64,000 nt of DNA from Prevotella sp. (GTDB lineage Bacteria > Bacteroidota > Bacteroidia > Bacteroidales > Bacteroidaceae), in contig JAILHK010000004.1 in assembly GCA_024695815.1 (NCBI GenBank), positions 1-64,000 on the forward strand. The letters are read 5' to 3'. Shown here piece after piece: positions 61,596 through 64,000 of this stretch. A program made the translations under genes and the position numbers. The notes under the pieces were generated by a model. It ran no database searches. It worked only from the letters and a program-made list of their open reading frames with translations, and was not told the DNA's origin. Positions within the stretch are counted from its first letter, which is position 1, and each line of letters opens with the position of its first letter.

Positions 61596-63236
61596 ATGAA
61601 AAGATTATTATTACCATTATTTGCTTTTATAGCAACTTCTTCTTTTGCCTGCACCAACTTCATTGTTGGTAAGAAGGCTTCTGCCGACGGTTCGGTTATC
61701 TGCTCGTATAGCGCAGATAGTTATGGCATGTTTCAGGGATTGGTTCATTACCCCGCTGCTAAGCATGCCAAGGGCGAACTTCGCAAAGTTTATGAGTGGG
61801 ATACTAATAAATACCTGGGCGAGATTGCCGAGGCTGAAGAGACCTATAATGTGATAGGTAACATTAACGAGTGGCAGGTGACAATCGGTGAGACTACCTT
61901 CGGTGGCCGTGAGGAGATGATCGACACCACAGGTGTTATCGACTACGGTTCGCTGATTTATATCGCCCTACAGCGTTCTAAGAATGCCCGTCAGGCTATC
62001 GACGTGATGACCTCACTGGTAGAGAAGTATGGCTACTACTCAAGTGGTGAGACTTTCACCATCTGCGACCCTAACGAGGCTTGGATCATGGAGATGATGG
62101 GTACTGGTAGCGACCGTAAGGTGGAGAAGGCTCGCACCGTATGGGTGGCTGTGCGTATTCCCGATGATATGATCTGCGGACACGCTAACCAGAGTCGTAT
62201 CACCACTTTTAATATGAAGGACAAGGAGAACGTGCGCTACTCAAAGAATGTGGTATCTTATGCTCGTAAGATGGGCTGGTTCACGGGTAAGGATGCAGAG
62301 TTCAGCTACAATGGTGCTTATGCTGCTCCTGATTTCTCAGGTCGTCGTATCTGCGATGCACGCGTGTGGACCTTCTTCAATCGTTATGCTGATGGTATGG
62401 ACCGCTATATCCCCTGGGCAGAGGGTAAGGATGCCAATGCCGAGGTGATGCCGCTCTGGGTGAAGCCTAACAAGAAACTGACTGTTCACGATGTAGAGGA
62501 GGCTATGCGCGACCACTACGAGAACACTCCTTTCTCTCTCGATCAGGACATGGGTGGCGGTATCTGGGATATGCCTTATCGTCCTACACCGCTTTTCTTC
62601 GAGGTAGATGGCAAGAAGTATTTCAACGAGCGTCCTGTTTCTACTCAGCAGGCAGGCTTCGTGTTTGTCAGTCAGATGCGTTCATGGATGCCCCGCGAAG
62701 TGGGTGGCTGCTTCTGGTTTGCCAACGATGATGGCAACATGGCTCCATTCACACCAGTGTATTGCTGTGCTACAGAGTCGCCACGTCCTTACAACACACC
62801 TGGTGTTGACGAGTTGAACTTCTCTATGGATAATGCGTTCTGGGTTCAGAACTGGGTGTCTAACATGGTTTATCCCCGCTACTCAATGATGTTCCCCAGC
62901 CTGAAGCAGGTGCGCGACTCGCTCGACAACTCATACTTCCGTGCTCAGAAGGAGGTAGAGGACAAGGCGCTGACGCTCGACGAGGCTGCTCGTGTGAAGT
63001 ATCTCACTGGATATACTGCAGAGAAGGCCGACCAGATGCTGGCTCGCTGGTGTCAGTTGGCTACCTATCTGATTGTGAAGTACAATGATATGACCATCAA
63101 ACCTGAACAGAACGGTCGTTTCACACGTACAAAGTACGGTCTCGGTTCTACACCAGCTCGTCCTGGCTACTCTGAGAAATATGCTCGTGGCATAGCAAAA
63201 CAGACAGGCACAAGACTTGAACAACCAAAGAAATAA
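61596..63236 (+). CDS. pepD: C69-family dipeptidase (PepD-like)
   Basis: A 546-residue Ntn-fold dipeptidase. The signal segment MKRLLLPLFAFIATSSFA is directly followed by C19-T-N-F-I-V-G, and in C69 enzymes that cysteine becomes the N-terminal nucleophile after processing, so export and activation coincide. Other family segments: GKKASADGSVICSYSADSYG, NPNEAWIMEMMG-like DPNEAWIMEMMGTG, and GGCFWFANDDG. C69 peptidases cleave a range of dipeptides. The gene is 6 bp after nadC and ends with a terminator at 63242. The gene symbol is a family assignment only. Confidence 0.9.
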   Translation: MKRLLLPLFAFIATSSFACTNFIVGKKASADGSVICSYSADSYGMFQGLVHYPAAKHAKGELRKVYEWDTNKYLGEIAEAEETYNVIGNINEWQVTIGETTFGGREEMIDTTGVIDYGSLIYIALQRSKNARQAIDVMTSLVEKYGYYSSGETFTICDPNEAWIMEMMGTGSDRKVEKARTVWVAVRIPDDMICGHANQSRITTFNMKDKENVRYSKNVVSYARKMGWFTGKDAEFSYNGAYAAPDFSGRRICDARVWTFFNRYADGMDRYIPWAEGKDANAEVMPLWVKPNKKLTVHDVEEAMRDHYENTPFSLDQDMGGGIWDMPYRPTPLFFEVDGKKYFNERPVSTQQAGFVFVSQMRSWMPREVGGCFWFANDDGNMAPFTPVYCCATESPRPYNTPGVDELNFSMDNAFWVQNWVSNMVYPRYSMMFPSLKQVRDSLDNSYFRAQKEVEDKALTLDEAARVKYLTGYTAEKADQMLARWCQLATYLIVKYNDMTIKPEQNGRFTRTKYGLGSTPARPGYSEKYARGIAKQTGTRLEQPKK

Positions 63237-63241
63237 GTAGT

Positions 63242-63276
63242 GAAAGGCCAGAATGAAGTTTCTGGCCTTTCTTCTT
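63242..63276 (+). terminator. Terminator after the dipeptidase gene
   Basis: GAAAGGCCAGAA (63242-63253) with TTCTGGCCTTTC (63260-63271) and T-rich tail. Confidence 0.85.
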
Positions 63277-63294
63277 AAGTTTTCTTTTGAAACA

Positions 63295-63326
63295 TTTGGT
63301 TGGTTCGGAAAATTGTATTACCTTTG
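63295..63326 (+). promoter_or_regulatory. Promoter of tRNA-Ser
   Basis: TTTG 63295-63298, 20-bp spacer, TACCTTTG 63319-63326. Confidence 0.75.
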
Positions 63327-63338
63327 CATGCACTTAAG

Positions 63339-63404
63339 ACAAAGGAGAGTTCAAATATATTTGTATCTCCTTGTGCTCGGCCATTAGCAAGTAAACTTGC
63401 ATGG
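63339..63404 (+). other. Structured leader before tRNA-Ser
   Basis: Two hairpins lie in the precursor 5' leader: ACAA(a)GGAGA pairs with TCTCCTTGT (63339-63374) and CCAT(ta)GCAAG with CTTGC-ATGG (63381-63404). Function unknown; they may matter for RNase processing. Confidence 0.45.
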
Positions 63405-63417
63405 TTCTCGTTTAATC

Positions 63418-63504
63418 GGAGAGTTGGCAGAGTGATCGATCGCGCTGGACTCGAAATCCGGTATACCCTTATGGGTATCGGGGGTTTGAATCCCTCACTC
63501 TCCG
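63418..63504 (+). tRNA. tRNA-Ser (CGA)
   Basis: Cloverleaf of 87 nt with a long variable arm. Acceptor GGAGAGT with ACTCTCC, anticodon arm CTGGA-CTCGAAA-TCCGG gives CGA, T arm GGGTTTGAATCCC. Discriminator G, then CA in the genome. Single-gene unit with its own promoter and UUCG terminator. Confidence 0.95.
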
Positions 63505-63510
63505 CAACAA

Positions 63511-63540
63511 AAAAAGAGGACTTCGGTCCTCTTTTTGTTT
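63511..63540 (+). terminator. UUCG-tetraloop terminator of tRNA-Ser
   Basis: AAAAAGAGGAC-TTCG-GTCCTCTTTTT (63511-63536), a very stable tetraloop stem with T tail. Confidence 0.9.
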
Positions 63541-63611
63541 TCTAATCAGTCATGTTGTTTTCTGAGTCATGTTGTGTTTTGAAAAGTTGATGACTCGTTT
63601 AAGTATTGTCC

Positions 63612-64000
63612 TTACTCGTGATGGTAGGGCTCACCCTTGATGATGGTACAGGCACGATAGATCTGCTCGGTAAATACCAGTCGCACCATTTGGTGAGAGA
63701 AGGTGAGCTTCGAGAGTGATAGCTTCTCGTTGGCACGTGCATAGACGGCGGGTGAGAAACCGTAAGGGCCACCAATGACGAAGACCAATCGGCGGACGGT
63801 GTTCCTCTTCTGTTCCAGCCAGGTGGCCAGCTCGATGCTGCGTAACTCCTTGCCATGTTCGTCCAGCAGCACCACGGTGTCTGACGGTTGTATCTGTTTC
63901 AGTATCAGCTCGCCCTCGGCGGTCTTCTGCTGTTCCTCAGAGAGGTTCTTGGTGTTCTTCAGTTCAGGGATGACCGTGATGTTGAAGGGCATATAGTGTC
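63612..64000 (-). CDS. rlmH: 23S rRNA pseudouridine-1915 N3-methyltransferase (5' end outside window)
   Basis: RlmH is a SPOUT methyltransferase that modifies pseudouridine 1915 in helix 69 of 23S rRNA. In-window residues show VIPELKN near the start, LLDEHGKELRS, FVIGGPYGFSPAVYARAN (SAM-binding knot, FxIGG.yG) and the C-terminal EQIYRACTIIKGEPYHHE. The frame continues past an internal ATG at 63992 as HY-MPFNITVIPELKN, which matches family residues of the region preceding position 30, so roughly 30 N-terminal residues lie beyond base 64000. The gene is not broken; it is cut by the window. Confidence 0.9.
   Translation of the reverse strand, partial: HYMPFNITVIPELKNTKNLSEEQQKTAEGELILKQIQPSDTVVLLDEHGKELRSIELATWLEQKRNTVRRLVFVIGGPYGFSPAVYARANEKLSLSKLTFSHQMVRLVFTEQIYRACTIIKGEPYHHE

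Overview
The window is a stretch of bacterial chromosome from a member of the Bacteroidales, most likely Prevotellaceae (Prevotella/Segatella-like). Evidence: nearly every promoter is the Bacteroidetes type (TTTG, about 20 bp, TAnnTTTG) with little Shine-Dalgarno signal. The gene content also fits: TonB-dependent receptor with a carboxypeptidase-regulatory-like N-terminus, LruC-type lipoprotein, DUF4301, DUF2520-kdsC-maf cluster, BY-kinase with a tyrosine tail, and secreted glycanases ending in the short 'YxxDGRR...GIxI...GRxxKxIKK'-type tail common in Prevotella. Both edges cut genes: an IS3-family transposase tail at the left and rlmH at the right.

Layout. 1-2170: IS tail, a 22-bp repeat array, rubredoxin, infC-rpmI-rplT. 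2189-6089 (-): rmlA, BY-kinase/Wzz and a small HAD protein (exopolysaccharide). 6224-9110 (+): two small unknown proteins, zapA, rny. 9225-15531: J-protein, kdsB (-), a MORN-repeat protein, YhcH-like protein, glycogen branching enzyme, membrane protein. 15613-18207 (-): methylmalonyl-CoA epimerase and carboxyltransferase/biotin-carrier operon. 18366-24117 (-): LruC lipoprotein, TonB receptor, FemAB/GNAT-like protein. 24208-26613 (+): nitroreductase, DUF2520, kdsC, maf. 26807-30273: acidic-tail unknown, rarA, UPF0126 membrane protein, orphan trpF. 30558-37023 (+): two large secreted glycoside hydrolases. 37079-40419 (-): manC-gmd-fcl (GDP-L-fucose). 40487-44302 (-): glnS-TPR-dedA. 44570-49481: mltG, tRNA-Tyr, gph, DUF4301, KDG kinase. 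49494-52785: RelA-type (p)ppGpp synthetase, LMW phosphatase, rhodanese. 53616-58615 (-): carB and a GH10-like lipid/wall hydrolase. 58712-64000: cstA, outer-membrane barrel, nadC, C69 dipeptidase, tRNA-Ser, rlmH (partial).

Themes. Most genes are housekeeping or envelope functions: KDO activation (kdsB, kdsC), dTDP-sugar and GDP-fucose supply, exopolysaccharide control, cell division (zapA) and wall remodelling (mltG). The accessory character sits in the glucanase pair and in the intergenic DNA. The most interesting signals are non-coding. There are four intergenic arrays with a 21-22 bp period (about two helical turns), two of them sharing an 18-bp core 23 kb apart on opposite strands. A near-identical 60-bp bidirectional promoter cassette occurs twice, and three other divergent promoters have exactly 79 bp between the outer edges of their -7 boxes. 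Three promoter-plus-terminator units without an open reading frame are candidate small RNAs. Among proteins, the RelA/SpoT homologue has lost the hydrolase HD residues, and the methylmalonyl-CoA decarboxylase operon has no membrane pump subunit and only a 50-residue remnant-like gamma subunit.
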